Source: Neorhizobium galegae
GTDB lineage: Bacteria; Pseudomonadota; Alphaproteobacteria; Rhizobiales; Rhizobiaceae
DNA length: 64,000 nucleotides
Reading direction: 5' to 3'
Assembly (NCBI RefSeq): GCF_021391675.1
Contig: NZ_CP090096.1
Location: 868,001 to 932,000, forward strand
Shown: one piece after another, positions 1 through 8,513 of the stretch
Numbering within the stretch: position 1 is the first letter of the stretch
How the letters are laid out: every line of letters starts with the position of its first letter
The notes under the pieces: model-generated
What the model saw: only the letters and a program-made list of their open reading frames with translations
What the model was told of the DNA's origin: nothing
The model's database searches: none
Translations under genes and position numbers: made by a program

Positions 1-124
1 ATTGCGTCGCACCGTCACGGGCGCTTTCGCGCATCTCAATGACGCCCTCGAACAGCAGTGCCGCCACGAGCTGGCGGATGACGCGATCGCGAGGTTCTCC
101 CGCGGCTTCAAGAGGCAATGGCAT
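1..124 (-). CDS. IucA/IucC-family siderophore synthetase, N-terminal fragment (partial)
   Basis: Minus-strand gene that starts at the ATG at 122-124 and runs off the left edge, so only about 41 residues are visible. It starts inside the end of the preceding synthetase gene (17-bp overlap), so the two are probably translationally coupled. The visible N-terminus contains RVIRQLVAALLFEGV, which resembles the start of NIS (NRPS-independent siderophore) synthetases of the IucA/IucC family. Aerobactin- and rhizobactin-type pathways use two such enzymes to condense citrate with two amines, so a second synthetase next to the first is expected. The assignment rests on a short stretch plus context. A different siderophore gene is possible. 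Confidence 0.55.
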   Translation of the reverse strand, partial: MPLPLEAAGEPRDRVIRQLVAALLFEGVIEMRESARDGATQ

Positions 125-1892
125 GGCCGGTCCTCGGTGCTGCAAGCGCGATCGGAACCCTCAGCGGGTTCGGGATCGGCCGATACAGGGAATGCACGCT
201 GCTCGACTGCAGTTCGTCGACATCGAAAAGGCGGGTCGTGAGATTGGCCTTCGACGTGATCGTCGGCAGATCGAGAACATGCCTTGCAAAATCCCGGCCG
301 GCGCCGGACATCGTTTCGGCGCAGTGTTCGAGATGCGCCCGCAGGGCAAATAGAAGGACAGCCTCGTCGCAAACTCCGTCATGGCCCATGCGGCTGATGA
401 CGGAAAAGACCTGGTTGACGATCAGGTAATAGGCGAACCGGTCACGGATTTCGGCATCCGCGAAATAGAGCGAGGCGATCGTTTCCGTTTCCGGCGCATG
501 CCCGGCAAGCAGGCTGCGGTAGCGCTCGGAGAGATAGAAACCCTGGTTGTCGCGATAGTAGCTGGCGGTCGGATAACCCATGCCGATATCGAGGAGAGTA
601 TTCTGCTGGTGGGCTTCGAGCGCCACCCCGTAGTCATCGTAGAGTCGGATCAATGGCTCCACGGCACAGCCGAGATAACGGCGGAACCATGCAAGCGAAG
701 TATTTGAAATACCGTCGCCGCCTCTTGCTGCGAGCTTGCGGATGGTCCGCTCCAGTCTCGACAGGTCGCCAGGAAGCGGGTCGGCGGTCAGGGCGGCGAC
801 CGTCACGACGCCCTGTGCCCTTGCGCCCTTGAATGGATTCTCGCGCAAGATGACTTCGAAACCGCTTTCCTCGCGACCCGGTATATCGAGGGTGATGTAG
901 GCGGGATCCTGGATGATGTGGAAATTTTTGGAGCGCTCGGCAAAGCCGATGCCCTTTATCAGTTTTGCCATCGCTACCCCGGCTTCAAGCTCCGGCCGGC
1001 GATTGATGCGGACGGAATTGGTGATGCGCACGGGAAGCGAGAACTTCAGCATCCAATCGGAATGAGGGCTGTAGACGGTACGTACCGATGACGTCGCGGT
1101 GAAGAGAGACCCGGCGGGGCCGAGATGACGCAGGCGGCCGTCGCGCTGCATCGCCTGGATGCTCGGATCGAGAAGCAGCGCTTCAGCCTGCAGCGGATGC
1201 ATGGGTATGAGGCACTCGTCCGGGTCGATGCCGAGATCGGCTCCGGATGCGCCAAGTTCGGAGCGGATGATTTCGTGCGCCTGCATCGTTCGCGCTGAAG
1301 CCTCGCGGACATGTTCGGTCTTGGCGGCGAAATACTGCAGCTGGAATTGTCCGCGCAGTTCCGGGGCATATCGCTCCTGCTGCCAGAATGTCATGCCCTG
1401 CCGGCTCTTCGGCGTCGGATGCTGCCAGTGGCCGAAGACGAGCGATTGTTCCGCCTCGATGAAATGTCCCTCGTCCGGCGGCGCGGGAGAGGCCTTTTCA
1501 AGGTAGAGCGTCATCTGCTGGTAGCTGTCGAGAACACGCACCAGCAGCTCCAGTTCAAAGCTGCGCAGGGCATCGGACCGGTCGCCCTCCATTTGCCGGT
1601 AGGCTTCCTGGAGGAGGAGATGCAGCGCCGACATCGGCTCGACCGCCCGCCAGGACATATCGGATGCGGTGCGCGTCCACAACCTGCCGAAATGCTGCGG
1701 TCCGCAGACGGACGCGGAGACGATCTCCGCGCGCAAGAGAATCTGCTGCTGCGGCAGTGGCCATTCGATGGCATCGACCGCTCCGCTGATGCTGCGGTGG
1801 ACAATCCGGGTGCCGGAACTGACCTCCCGCAGATAGCAGTTCGCAAAACTCTGGAATGTCGCCGCTTCCGCGGTCTGCCTTGACGATTGCAT
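108..1892 (-). CDS. NIS siderophore synthetase, IucA/IucC family
   Basis: A 594-residue protein, the usual length for this family. NIS synthetases are cytoplasmic enzymes that adenylate a carboxylate of citrate (or a derivative) and condense it with an amine or hydroxylamine to build hydroxamate siderophores. Family hallmarks are visible: the HPLQ segment in LIPMHPLQAEAL, the ATSSVRTVYSP nucleotide-binding region, and KFSLPVRITNSVRINR. The C-terminal half is the FhuF-like part with conserved aromatic and acidic residues. The ATG at 1890-1892 was chosen because GGAG lies about six bases upstream. A longer reading frame upstream lacks a ribosome site. It overlaps the next synthetase gene. Probably belongs to a rhizobactin-like operon whose other genes lie outside the window. 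Exact product unknown. Confidence 0.88.
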   Translation of the reverse strand: MQSSRQTAEAATFQSFANCYLREVSSGTRIVHRSISGAVDAIEWPLPQQQILLRAEIVSASVCGPQHFGRLWTRTASDMSWRAVEPMSALHLLLQEAYRQMEGDRSDALRSFELELLVRVLDSYQQMTLYLEKASPAPPDEGHFIEAEQSLVFGHWQHPTPKSRQGMTFWQQERYAPELRGQFQLQYFAAKTEHVREASARTMQAHEIIRSELGASGADLGIDPDECLIPMHPLQAEALLLDPSIQAMQRDGRLRHLGPAGSLFTATSSVRTVYSPHSDWMLKFSLPVRITNSVRINRRPELEAGVAMAKLIKGIGFAERSKNFHIIQDPAYITLDIPGREESGFEVILRENPFKGARAQGVVTVAALTADPLPGDLSRLERTIRKLAARGGDGISNTSLAWFRRYLGCAVEPLIRLYDDYGVALEAHQQNTLLDIGMGYPTASYYRDNQGFYLSERYRSLLAGHAPETETIASLYFADAEIRDRFAYYLIVNQVFSVISRMGHDGVCDEAVLLFALRAHLEHCAETMSGAGRDFARHVLDLPTITSKANLTTRLFDVDELQSSSVHSLYRPIPNPLRVPIALAAPRTGHAIAS

Positions 1893-2376
1893 ATGTCTCC
1901 ATCCCCGTTGCGCAAGCCGATGGCCACGCAATGGCTTTCCAGTCAGCGTCAAGCGGCCGACAGCCTGTGCCGGTTTTCAGCCAGGCCACCGCCGACAGTG
2001 ATCTGGCTGCTTTCTCTGGTTTGCCGGCTGCAGCGCCGGGGCAGGGGACTGTTTGACGTTTGGCCCTGCAGGAAGAGCAGGAGCCGAACGCCCCGCATTG
2101 CCGCGATGCGACGGGCTCGTTGCGGTCTGCGATGCCTGAAGCTGTGATCTCATGGCGGCGAACCCGTCCCTGTCATCCGTTTTTGCACGCCTTGCTCTTG
2201 CTCTGCAGGCGCTCGGCAACAAGGACGATCTGTCCGCTCCTTTTTTTCATCGCTTTCAGAATTTTTGATCTGCGCCGGCAGGCTCCGCTTTGATGATTAT
2301 CCTGTGGGCGACAAAATAGCGGGTCTTGCCTTACCAAAGGCCAAGGCCTGTGGTTGAATTCGCAAGGGAGGCAGCA
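1893..2376. other. Intergenic region between divergent siderophore and enolase-superfamily genes
   Basis: A 484-bp stretch separating the minus-strand siderophore genes from the plus-strand enolase-superfamily gene. It must hold promoters for both directions. Short open frames exist (for example a minus-strand frame of about 58 codons within 1977-2150), but none has recognisable similarity or a convincing ribosome site, so none is called. A T-rich run near 2240-2270 could belong to the siderophore promoter, where an iron-responsive operator would be expected. No clear Fur, Irr or RirA box was seen by eye. Confidence 0.4.
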
Positions 2377-3579
2377 ATGAAGATCACCAAGCTTGAAACT
2401 GTGCGCGTCGCAGAGCGTGCGAACCTGTTGTGGGTACTGGTCCACACCGACGAGGGTATTACCGGCCTCGGCGAAACCTTTTTCGGGGCAGAGACCGTGG
2501 AGAGCTATATCCACGAATACGTGGCTCCGCGGGTCATCGGCCGCGACCCGCTCCAGATCGACCTCCTGGCGCAGGAACTGGTCGGGTATATCGGGTTTCG
2601 TTCATCAGGCGCGGAGGTTCGGGGCAATTCCGCGTTCGATATCGCCCTTTGGGACCTTTTCGGAAAGGTCACGAACCAGCCCATCGCCCAGCTGCTGGGG
2701 GGCTTCAGCCGCAGGGAAATCCGCACCTACAATACCTGCGCCGGCACGGAATATATCAAGAAGGCAACCGGCCAGGCGACAGCCAACTACGGTCTGACCG
2801 GGGGCACCACTTATGACGACCTGAACGGCTTTCTGCATCGTGCCGACGAACTGGCCGAATCGCTGCTCGAAGAGGGCATCACGGCGATGAAGATTTGGCC
2901 GTTCGACGCGGCTGCGGAGAGGACGAAGGGCCAGTATATCTCGATGCCGGACCTGAAACTTGCGCTTCAGCCTTTCGAGAAGATCCGCAAGGCCGTGGGC
3001 GACAGGATGGATATCATGGTCGAGTTCCACTCCATGTGGCAACTCCTGCCGGCCATGCAGATCGCCAAGGCCCTGACACCGTACCAGACCTTCTGGCATG
3101 AAGACCCGATCAAGATGGACAGCCTGTCGAGTCTCAAGCGGTATGCGGAAGTTTCGCCGGCGCCGATCTCAGCCTCCGAGACGCTCGCGACCCGCTGGGG
3201 TTTTCGCGATTACCTGGAAACCGGCGTTGCCGGCATCGTCATGCTCGACATATCCTGGTGCGGGGGCCTTTCGGAGGCCCGCAAGATCGCGTCCATGGCG
3301 GAAGCCTGGCATCTGCCGGTCGCGCCGCACGACTGCACCGGTCCCGTGGTCCTCTGCGCCTCGACGCATCTGTCTCTCAACGCGCCGAACGCGCTGGTGC
3401 AGGAAAGCGTGCGCGCATTCTACAGGACATGGTACCGGGACCTGGTGACGGCGCTGCCGGAGGTAAGAAACGGCATGATCACCGTGCCGCCAGGTCCGGG
3501 TCTTGGGCTGGAGCTCAACCCCGAGCTCGATCGAGCCTTCACCGTCAGCCGGCGGACGTCCGACGCCTCCATTCTCTAA
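2377..3579 (+). CDS. Enolase-superfamily (mandelate racemase/muconate lactonizing) enzyme
   Basis: A 400-residue soluble enzyme. The start at 2377 follows AAGGGAGG by five bases. The N-terminal capping domain (about 1-125) begins KITKLETVRV and contains the TDEGITGLGE pattern typical of sugar-acid dehydratases. The barrel domain carries the three acidic metal ligands in VEFHSMW, WHEDPI and SASETLA, and a C-terminal basic residue in APHDCTGPV. The usual KxK motif at the end of the second barrel strand is not present; the equivalent segment reads AMKIWPFD. The family abstracts the proton next to a carboxylate, so the likely substrate is an aldonate or other sugar acid. A DMT permease follows 11 bases downstream, probably in one transcript. 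The exact substrate cannot be read from the sequence. Confidence 0.85.
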   Translation: MKITKLETVRVAERANLLWVLVHTDEGITGLGETFFGAETVESYIHEYVAPRVIGRDPLQIDLLAQELVGYIGFRSSGAEVRGNSAFDIALWDLFGKVTNQPIAQLLGGFSRREIRTYNTCAGTEYIKKATGQATANYGLTGGTTYDDLNGFLHRADELAESLLEEGITAMKIWPFDAAAERTKGQYISMPDLKLALQPFEKIRKAVGDRMDIMVEFHSMWQLLPAMQIAKALTPYQTFWHEDPIKMDSLSSLKRYAEVSPAPISASETLATRWGFRDYLETGVAGIVMLDISWCGGLSEARKIASMAEAWHLPVAPHDCTGPVVLCASTHLSLNAPNALVQESVRAFYRTWYRDLVTALPEVRNGMITVPPGPGLGLELNPELDRAFTVSRRTSDASIL

Positions 3580-3590
3580 GGTGCAATGAA

Positions 3591-4505
3591 ATGACGATAT
3601 CCTCGGCGACCGTGCTCAAGACCGCGAGCATGACCGGCCCGATGCTGATGCTTCTCGGCATGCTGATGTTTGCCTTGAACGATGCCATGGGCAAATGGCT
3701 CGTTGCAAACTACGGGCTCGGTCAGGTTGTCCTGATCCGCAGCCTTGCAGCACTGATCCTCCTCGTGCCGATGGTCTGGAAGGCGGGTTTTGGCAATCTG
3801 CTGGCCGTCGAACGGCCCGGCATGCAGTTCTTCCGCGTGGCGTTTTCGACGGCTGAAGTGTTCTGCTTCTATTATGCGGTCATGTACCTGCCGCTCGCCG
3901 ACGTCATGACCTATTGGCTGGCGGCGCCGATCTACGTTGCGGCGTGCTCGCCCTTCCTGCTCGGTGAAAAGGTCGGCTGGCGGCGCTGGACGGCGATCGC
4001 CGTCGGTTTCGTCGGCGTCATCATCACGCTCGAACCCTCGAGCGCCATGTTCAGCATGCCGGCCGTCATTTCGATCGTCGGCAGCGCCGCCTTTGCCTTC
4101 ATGCTGATCTCCGGGCGTTTCCTGCGCGGCACGCCGGATAGTGCGCTGGTCTTTTTCCAGGTCGTGGGCGCCGGTATCGCCGGCCTTGCCTTCGCGCCCA
4201 TGGACTGGTCACCGATCGCATCGAGCCGCGATCTTCTTCTGCTCGGGCTGCTCGGTATCGTCGCAATGGCGGCGCATATGCTGGTCAACCGCGCCCTGAA
4301 GATTTCCGATGCCGCGACCGTGGCACCGCTTCAATATACGCTGCTGCTCTGGGCGGTGATCTTCGGCTGGATGTTTTTCGGCGACATCCCACGGTTCGGC
4401 ATGATGGTCGGGGCGGCCCTGATCGTCGCGTCCGGCCTCTTCATCTTCATCCGAGAGCAGATGCTCAAGAAGCGCCAGAGCGTGCTTCCGGCTGTTCCGG
4501 AATGA
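3591..4505 (+). CDS. DMT-superfamily permease (EamA domains)
   Basis: A 304-residue inner-membrane protein with about ten hydrophobic segments arranged as two EamA repeats of five. Landmarks are the first segment MLMLLGMLMFALNDAMGKW, the GEKVGWRRW linker after the fourth helix, and GFVGVIITLEP. The second repeat ends with ALIVASGLFIFIREQ. The family exports or exchanges small metabolites such as amino acids, purines or sugar acids. The start at 3591 is 11 bases after the stop of the enolase-superfamily gene, so the two are probably co-transcribed. A strong hairpin terminator follows at 4509. Direction of transport and substrate are unknown. Context suggests a metabolite of the sugar-acid pathway. 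Confidence 0.85.
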   Translation: MTISSATVLKTASMTGPMLMLLGMLMFALNDAMGKWLVANYGLGQVVLIRSLAALILLVPMVWKAGFGNLLAVERPGMQFFRVAFSTAEVFCFYYAVMYLPLADVMTYWLAAPIYVAACSPFLLGEKVGWRRWTAIAVGFVGVIITLEPSSAMFSMPAVISIVGSAAFAFMLISGRFLRGTPDSALVFFQVVGAGIAGLAFAPMDWSPIASSRDLLLLGLLGIVAMAAHMLVNRALKISDAATVAPLQYTLLLWAVIFGWMFFGDIPRFGMMVGAALIVASGLFIFIREQMLKKRQSVLPAVPE

Positions 4506-4508
4506 AGT

Positions 4509-4541
4509 AACCCGCGGCGCCTTGGGGCACCGCGGGTTTTC
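4509..4541 (+). terminator. Rho-independent terminator after the permease gene
   Basis: A nine-base stem (4509-4517 AACCCGCGG pairing with 4530-4538 CCGCGGGTT) with a 12-base loop and a TTTT run immediately after. It lies three bases past the permease stop and between two convergent genes. The stem is AA-rich on its other side, so it may also work for the minus-strand TRAP operon. Confidence 0.8.
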
Positions 4542-4582
4542 ATTCCTCAGACGGGCTACATCCGGGATACGGGCGCGTTCCG

Positions 4583-5587
4583 TTACTTGCGGACTTCCTT
4601 GAGCTCGGCGACGATGGCGTCGACCACCTCGGCGCCAATTGCAGCCTTGTGCTTCTCATAGACGACCGCGGACTTTTCGCGGATGCGCTGCTGCTCTTCC
4701 GGCGAAAGCGTGTTGACCTGCAGGCCGGCCGCCTTGATCTTCTCAAGCGACTTCTTGTTGAGATCGCCGATCACCTGGCGTTCCACATCCCGGCCGACGA
4801 CCGCGCAAGCGCGAAGGGCAGCCTGCTCGTCCGGGGCATAGGTGTTGAAGATTGCCTTGGAGAACAAGAAGAGGAACGGCGTGTAGGCGTGGTTGGTCTC
4901 GGTGACGTATTTCTGGACCTCGAAGAACTTCGAGGTATCGATCGTCACATAGGGATTTTCCTGTGCGTCGATCGCCTTGGTTTCGAGCGCCGAGAAGACC
5001 TCGCCGAAGGCCATCGGGGTGGCGTTGGCACCGAGGTTCTGGAAGGTGTCGAGGAAGATGTTGTTCTGCATGACGCGAACCTTCATCCCCGAGAAATCTT
5101 CCCATTTGGTGACCGGGCGAACCGAGTTCGACAGGTTACGGAAGCCGTTTTCCCAGTAGGCGAGGTTGACAAGGCCGGCGGCATCCAGCTTCTGGTTCAT
5201 CATGTCGCCGAACTTGCCGTCGAGCACCTTGTAGGCTTCCTGCGAATTGCCGAACAGGAAGGGCAGGTCGAAGACGCCGAGTGCCGGAACGATGCCGACC
5301 AGAGGCGACGACGACGTCACCACGGCTTCCTGGACGCCGGAGCGCAGGGCCTGGGTGGCCTGCAGGTCGCCGCCGAGCGCCCCGCCCCAGAAGGCTGTCA
5401 GCTTCATCTTGCCGCCGGACTTCTCGTCGAGGCACTTCTGCATGGCGGCGATGCCGTTGCCGACCGGATGGTCGGCGTTGATGCCGTTCGAAACGCGGAT
5501 GTTGCGCGTCTTGAATTCGGCAAAGGCCGGTGCGGCCGATGCGCAAGCGATGGCAAGTGCGGTGGTTGTGAGCAGCAGTTTTCTCAT
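4583..5587 (-). CDS. TRAP transporter periplasmic solute-binding protein (DctP family)
   Basis: A 334-residue exported protein. The signal peptide MRKLLLTTTALAIACASA ends near residue 23 (PAFA-EF). DctP-family features include NGINADHPVGNGI near the mature N-terminus, the ligand arginine in GMKVRVMQN, the FGEVFSALETKAIDAQENP segment that closes over the substrate, and a long C-terminal helix rich in Lys/Glu. These proteins bind organic acids, classically through a salt bridge between that arginine and the ligand carboxylate. It is the last gene of the minus-strand TRAP operon and sits 32 bases after the large permease. Neighbouring dehydrogenases point to a sugar acid or 2-hydroxy acid as ligand. 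This is inference. Confidence 0.93.
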   Translation of the reverse strand: MRKLLLTTTALAIACASAAPAFAEFKTRNIRVSNGINADHPVGNGIAAMQKCLDEKSGGKMKLTAFWGGALGGDLQATQALRSGVQEAVVTSSSPLVGIVPALGVFDLPFLFGNSQEAYKVLDGKFGDMMNQKLDAAGLVNLAYWENGFRNLSNSVRPVTKWEDFSGMKVRVMQNNIFLDTFQNLGANATPMAFGEVFSALETKAIDAQENPYVTIDTSKFFEVQKYVTETNHAYTPFLFLFSKAIFNTYAPDEQAALRACAVVGRDVERQVIGDLNKKSLEKIKAAGLQVNTLSPEEQQRIREKSAVVYEKHKAAIGAEVVDAIVAELKEVRK

Positions 5588-5619
5588 ATTATCCTCCCAT
5601 GGATGAGCTTGAGACAGGT

Positions 5620-6897
5620 TTAATGGAGCCAGCGTGCAGGCACGAGCACGAGGTCTGGAAACAGGACCAGCAGAAACAGCACAATCGTCTCAGCAATCAG
5701 GAACGGCCAGACCCCGGCCGTCACCTTGCCAAGCGGAATACGCGCTACGCCGCTGACCACGTTCAATACTACGCCGACCGGCGGCGTGATAAGGCCGATG
5801 GAATTGTTCATGATGAAGAGCACGCCGAAATAGACCGGGTCGATGCCAGCCTGCTTGACGATCGGCATGAGGACCGGCGTCAGGATCAGGATGGTCGGCG
5901 TCAGGTCGAGCGCAGTGCCGACGACGAGCACCAGGATCATGATGGCGAACATCAGCAGCATCGGGCGGTCGATCAGTGGCTCGATGTAACCGACGATCTC
6001 GGCCGGGATGTTGGCCGCGGTGATCAGCCACGAGGAGACCAGCGCCGCCGCGACCAGGAACATGATGACCGAGGTGGTCTTGGCGGCCTGCAGGATGACG
6101 TGCGGCAGGTGGCTTGGCTTCAGCTCCCGATAGATCACCATGCCGACGAAGAGCGCGTAGGCAGCGGCGACGACGGCGGCCTCGGTCGGCGTCATGATGC
6201 CGGCCTTGATGCCGCCGAGGATGATCACCGGCATGCCGAGCGCCCAGGCGGCACGGCCGGTGACGCGCAGGCGTTCGCTCGTCGACGCCTTCGGCAGCGG
6301 CTGGACATTGTCCTTCCGCACGACGATGAGCCAGGCGATGATCAGTGACAGGCCCATCAGGATGCCGGGGAAAATGCCGGCAAGGAAAAGCTGGGTGATC
6401 GAGACGTTGCCGGCAACGCCGAAGACGATGAAGGCCATCGATGGCGGGATGACCGGTGCAATGATGCCGCCTGCGGCGATCAGGCCGCCGGAACGCGGAA
6501 CGTTATAGCCAGCCTTGGCCATCATCGGGATGAGGATGGCGGCAAGCGCGGCGGTATCGGCCGCGGCCGAGCCCGAGATACTCGCCATGATGATTGCCGC
6601 CATGATCGCGACAATGCCGAGGCCGCCGCGGATATGGCCGACGCAGGCAATCGCGAAATCAATGATCCGGCGCGACAGGCCGCCCGAGTTCATCAGTTCT
6701 CCTGCGAGGATGAAGAACGGAATGGCGAGCAGGGTGAAGGTATCGACACCTGCGATCATGTTCTGAGCGATGATCTGGGTGTTGAACATGTCCATGTACC
6801 ACATGAGCACGACACCGCAGAACATCAGCGAAAATGCGACCGGCACGCCGATCGCCATGGCGCCGAGAAGCGATACGATGAAGACGATCAGGGTCAT
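5620..6897 (-). CDS. TRAP transporter large permease (DctM family)
   Basis: A 425-residue inner-membrane protein with about a dozen transmembrane helices. It is the ion-coupled transport subunit that works with the small permease and the periplasmic binding protein. Typical DctM sequence is seen: IPFFILAGELMNSGGLSRRI, the GSAAADTAALAAILIPMM segment, VIPPSMAFIVFG, and near the C-terminus NNSIGLITPPVGVVLNV. Length fits the family. Its ATG shares one base with the TGA of the small permease gene (TGATG), a sign of translational coupling. Confidence 0.95.
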   Translation of the reverse strand: MTLIVFIVSLLGAMAIGVPVAFSLMFCGVVLMWYMDMFNTQIIAQNMIAGVDTFTLLAIPFFILAGELMNSGGLSRRIIDFAIACVGHIRGGLGIVAIMAAIIMASISGSAAADTAALAAILIPMMAKAGYNVPRSGGLIAAGGIIAPVIPPSMAFIVFGVAGNVSITQLFLAGIFPGILMGLSLIIAWLIVVRKDNVQPLPKASTSERLRVTGRAAWALGMPVIILGGIKAGIMTPTEAAVVAAAYALFVGMVIYRELKPSHLPHVILQAAKTTSVIMFLVAAALVSSWLITAANIPAEIVGYIEPLIDRPMLLMFAIMILVLVVGTALDLTPTILILTPVLMPIVKQAGIDPVYFGVLFIMNNSIGLITPPVGVVLNVVSGVARIPLGKVTAGVWPFLIAETIVLFLLVLFPDLVLVPARWLH

Positions 6898-7430
6898 CAG
6901 GTACGCTCCGCCATCTGCTCGATCGTCAGGTTTTCACCGGCAAAGATGCTGATCTCCTCCGCCGTCGCCCGCCCGGTGACATAGCGGAACAGCCGCTCCA
7001 GCGCGATCAGCGACAAGCCGGCGCCGGTAAACAGGCCGATGCCGTAGACCCAGATCATCGAAATGCCGGTCACCGGCGCGCTCATGCTGGCGTTGATCTC
7101 GAACTGCTGCCAAGTCCCCCAGAAAAAGATCATCGAGCAAGCGAGGATGACGAGGTTAGCCAGGATCATGCAGACGAGCCGGCCCTTGCGGCCGAAAAGC
7201 GCCACGACGCTTTCGACGCCGAGGTGACCATGTTCGCGAAATGCGACGACTGCGCCGACGAAGCTCAGCCAGACGAAGAAGTAGCGGGAAAGTTCCTCAG
7301 AGACGGACATGCCCGAATTGAAGGCGTAGCGAAGAACCACATTGGCAAACACCATGATCGCCATTGCTGAAAGCAGCAGGATCAATAGGACTTCCAACGC
7401 CTTAAAAAAAAGATCGATTGCCTTTTGCAT
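6897..7430 (-). CDS. TRAP transporter small permease (DctQ family)
   Basis: A 177-residue membrane protein with four predicted helices, starting with LFFKALEVLLILLLSAMAI and containing VSEELSRYFFVWLSFVGAVV, the conserved DctQ core between helices two and three. Start at 7428-7430 follows GGAGGGGA by two bases in the minus direction. A longer frame upstream has no ribosome site. DctQ is a small subunit that forms the membrane domain with DctM. It is the first gene of the QMP operon. The 338-bp region upstream contains an operator-like inverted repeat (7639-7657), so expression is probably controlled by the GntR regulator encoded just beyond. Confidence 0.93.
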   Translation of the reverse strand: MQKAIDLFFKALEVLLILLLSAMAIMVFANVVLRYAFNSGMSVSEELSRYFFVWLSFVGAVVAFREHGHLGVESVVALFGRKGRLVCMILANLVILACSMIFFWGTWQQFEINASMSAPVTGISMIWVYGIGLFTGAGLSLIALERLFRYVTGRATAEEISIFAGENLTIEQMAERT

Positions 7431-7768
7431 GTTCCCCTCCCGAATTCTTACAAGAGCCCGCGCCAAGCGAAGGTCTTCGTCACCGCCGACAACCTCAAAT
7501 TCCGCTCCGGGCGTTTGCCCCGATGATCCGCTTCATCGACCAGCGGCTCAAGCGGCAGGCTGGACGTCACGATGCGGTTTCCTATTTGGTATGCGATCAG
7601 ACTCTCCTCCGTCGCAAAGATCTCTCCCGCGCTCCCTCAATTGTCAGGATGTCTGACAACCCTCCACCGGCGGTATTTCTAAAGAGAGTTTTACTCGCTG
7701 TCCAGCGGCCCCTTGGCCGCTTTCGGGAAATCCGCTGGATCGATCTAACGAGGCGGCTGACTGGAAGC
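7431..7768. other. Promoter region of the TRAP operon and 3' end of the regulator transcript
   Basis: A 338-bp gap between the GntR regulator and the TRAP operon, both minus strand. It contains the inverted repeat at 7639-7657 and a GC-rich hairpin (7704-7710 AGCGGCC pairing with 7715-7721 GGCCGCT, loop CCTT) that could end the regulator transcript, though no T-run follows in the minus direction. No gene was recognised. Confidence 0.5.
7639..7657. promoter_or_regulatory. Candidate GntR/FadR operator upstream of the TRAP operon
   Basis: Inverted repeat TTGTCAG-N5-CTGACAA. Its right half contains the 11-mer ATGTCTGACAA (7647-7657). A near-identical 11-mer, TTGTCTGATAA on the minus strand, lies at 10066-10076 between the divergent dehydrogenase and denD-like genes. 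Both places are promoters of the block that encodes a FadR-type regulator. FadR-type regulators bind short palindromes of this size. Assignment to this regulator is inference. Confidence 0.55.
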
Positions 7769-8485
7769 TTAATAAACTTTCAATTGAAGGTCGAGACGGC
7801 TTGCCGCACCGTGAAGATGATGGCGCATCGCCTCCCGGGCGCGGATGGGATCGCGGCTCGCAAGGGCATCGCGGATTGCGACATGTTCCGCGATCGTCAC
7901 TTCGACGATCTCGGTCAACACGGCTGCCTCCCTGGCCGTATTGATGGCCAGATGAATTCGCTCCGCGATAAAACCGAGGAATAGCAGGAAGTACTCGTTA
8001 TGCGTGGAGGCCGCGATCTGGCGATGGAAGGCAAGGTCGGCGAGGACGCCCTTCTCGGTCCACTTTTCTCCGCCCGTCATCTGCTCGAGCGCTTCGTCGA
8101 GTTTCACAAGGTCTTCGGCGGTGTGATTGACGGCTGCGAGACCGGCCGCCTCGATCTCGAGGGGCAGCCGAAGCTGAAACAGGCTTTGAAAACTCGCGTG
8201 GTCGGCAAGATTGCCCTGTTCGATGCGAATCGACTGCCTGTGCTCAAAATCGGTGGCGAACGCTCCCACACCTTGCCGCGTCTCGACCAGACCCTCATTG
8301 CGAAGCTGTGCGATCGCTTCGCGCACGACCGATCGGCTGACGCCAAAGGTCTTTGCCAGAATGTGTTCCGTCGGCAGCTTTTCGCCGGGCGCAATCCGGC
8401 CATCACTGATCTCGCGTCCGATCTGCGACGCGATCCGTGCGGGCAGATGCTCGTTTCGTCTGATCTGGCTGAAGTCCATTACCAA
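7769..8485 (-). CDS. GntR-family transcriptional regulator, FadR/FCD subfamily
   Basis: A 238-residue regulator. The N-terminal winged helix (about 10-75) has the GntR signature LPTEHILAKTFGVSRSVVRE followed by AIAQLRNEGLVETRQGVGAF. The C-terminal part is an all-helical FCD domain ending in EHVAIRDALASRDPIRAREA and MRHHLHGA, whose His residues usually bind a metal that helps hold an organic-acid ligand. The TTG at 8483-8485 has GGGAGGG eight bases upstream; an ATG two codons later (8477-8479) is also possible. It is 28 bases downstream of the FAD-linked dehydrogenase gene, so the two share a transcript. It probably represses the TRAP and dehydrogenase promoters until the substrate appears. 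Confidence 0.9.
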   Translation of the reverse strand: MVMDFSQIRRNEHLPARIASQIGREISDGRIAPGEKLPTEHILAKTFGVSRSVVREAIAQLRNEGLVETRQGVGAFATDFEHRQSIRIEQGNLADHASFQSLFQLRLPLEIEAAGLAAVNHTAEDLVKLDEALEQMTGGEKWTEKGVLADLAFHRQIAASTHNEYFLLFLGFIAERIHLAINTAREAAVLTEIVEVTIAEHVAIRDALASRDPIRAREAMRHHLHGAASRLDLQLKVY

Positions 8486-8513
8486 GGCGCCGGCCCTCCC
8501 TTGTGACGCTCTT

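Noticed and set aside
1977..2222. A minus-strand open frame of up to 81 codons upstream of the siderophore synthetase
   Set aside because: No similarity recognised, low-complexity composition and no convincing start; left as intergenic.
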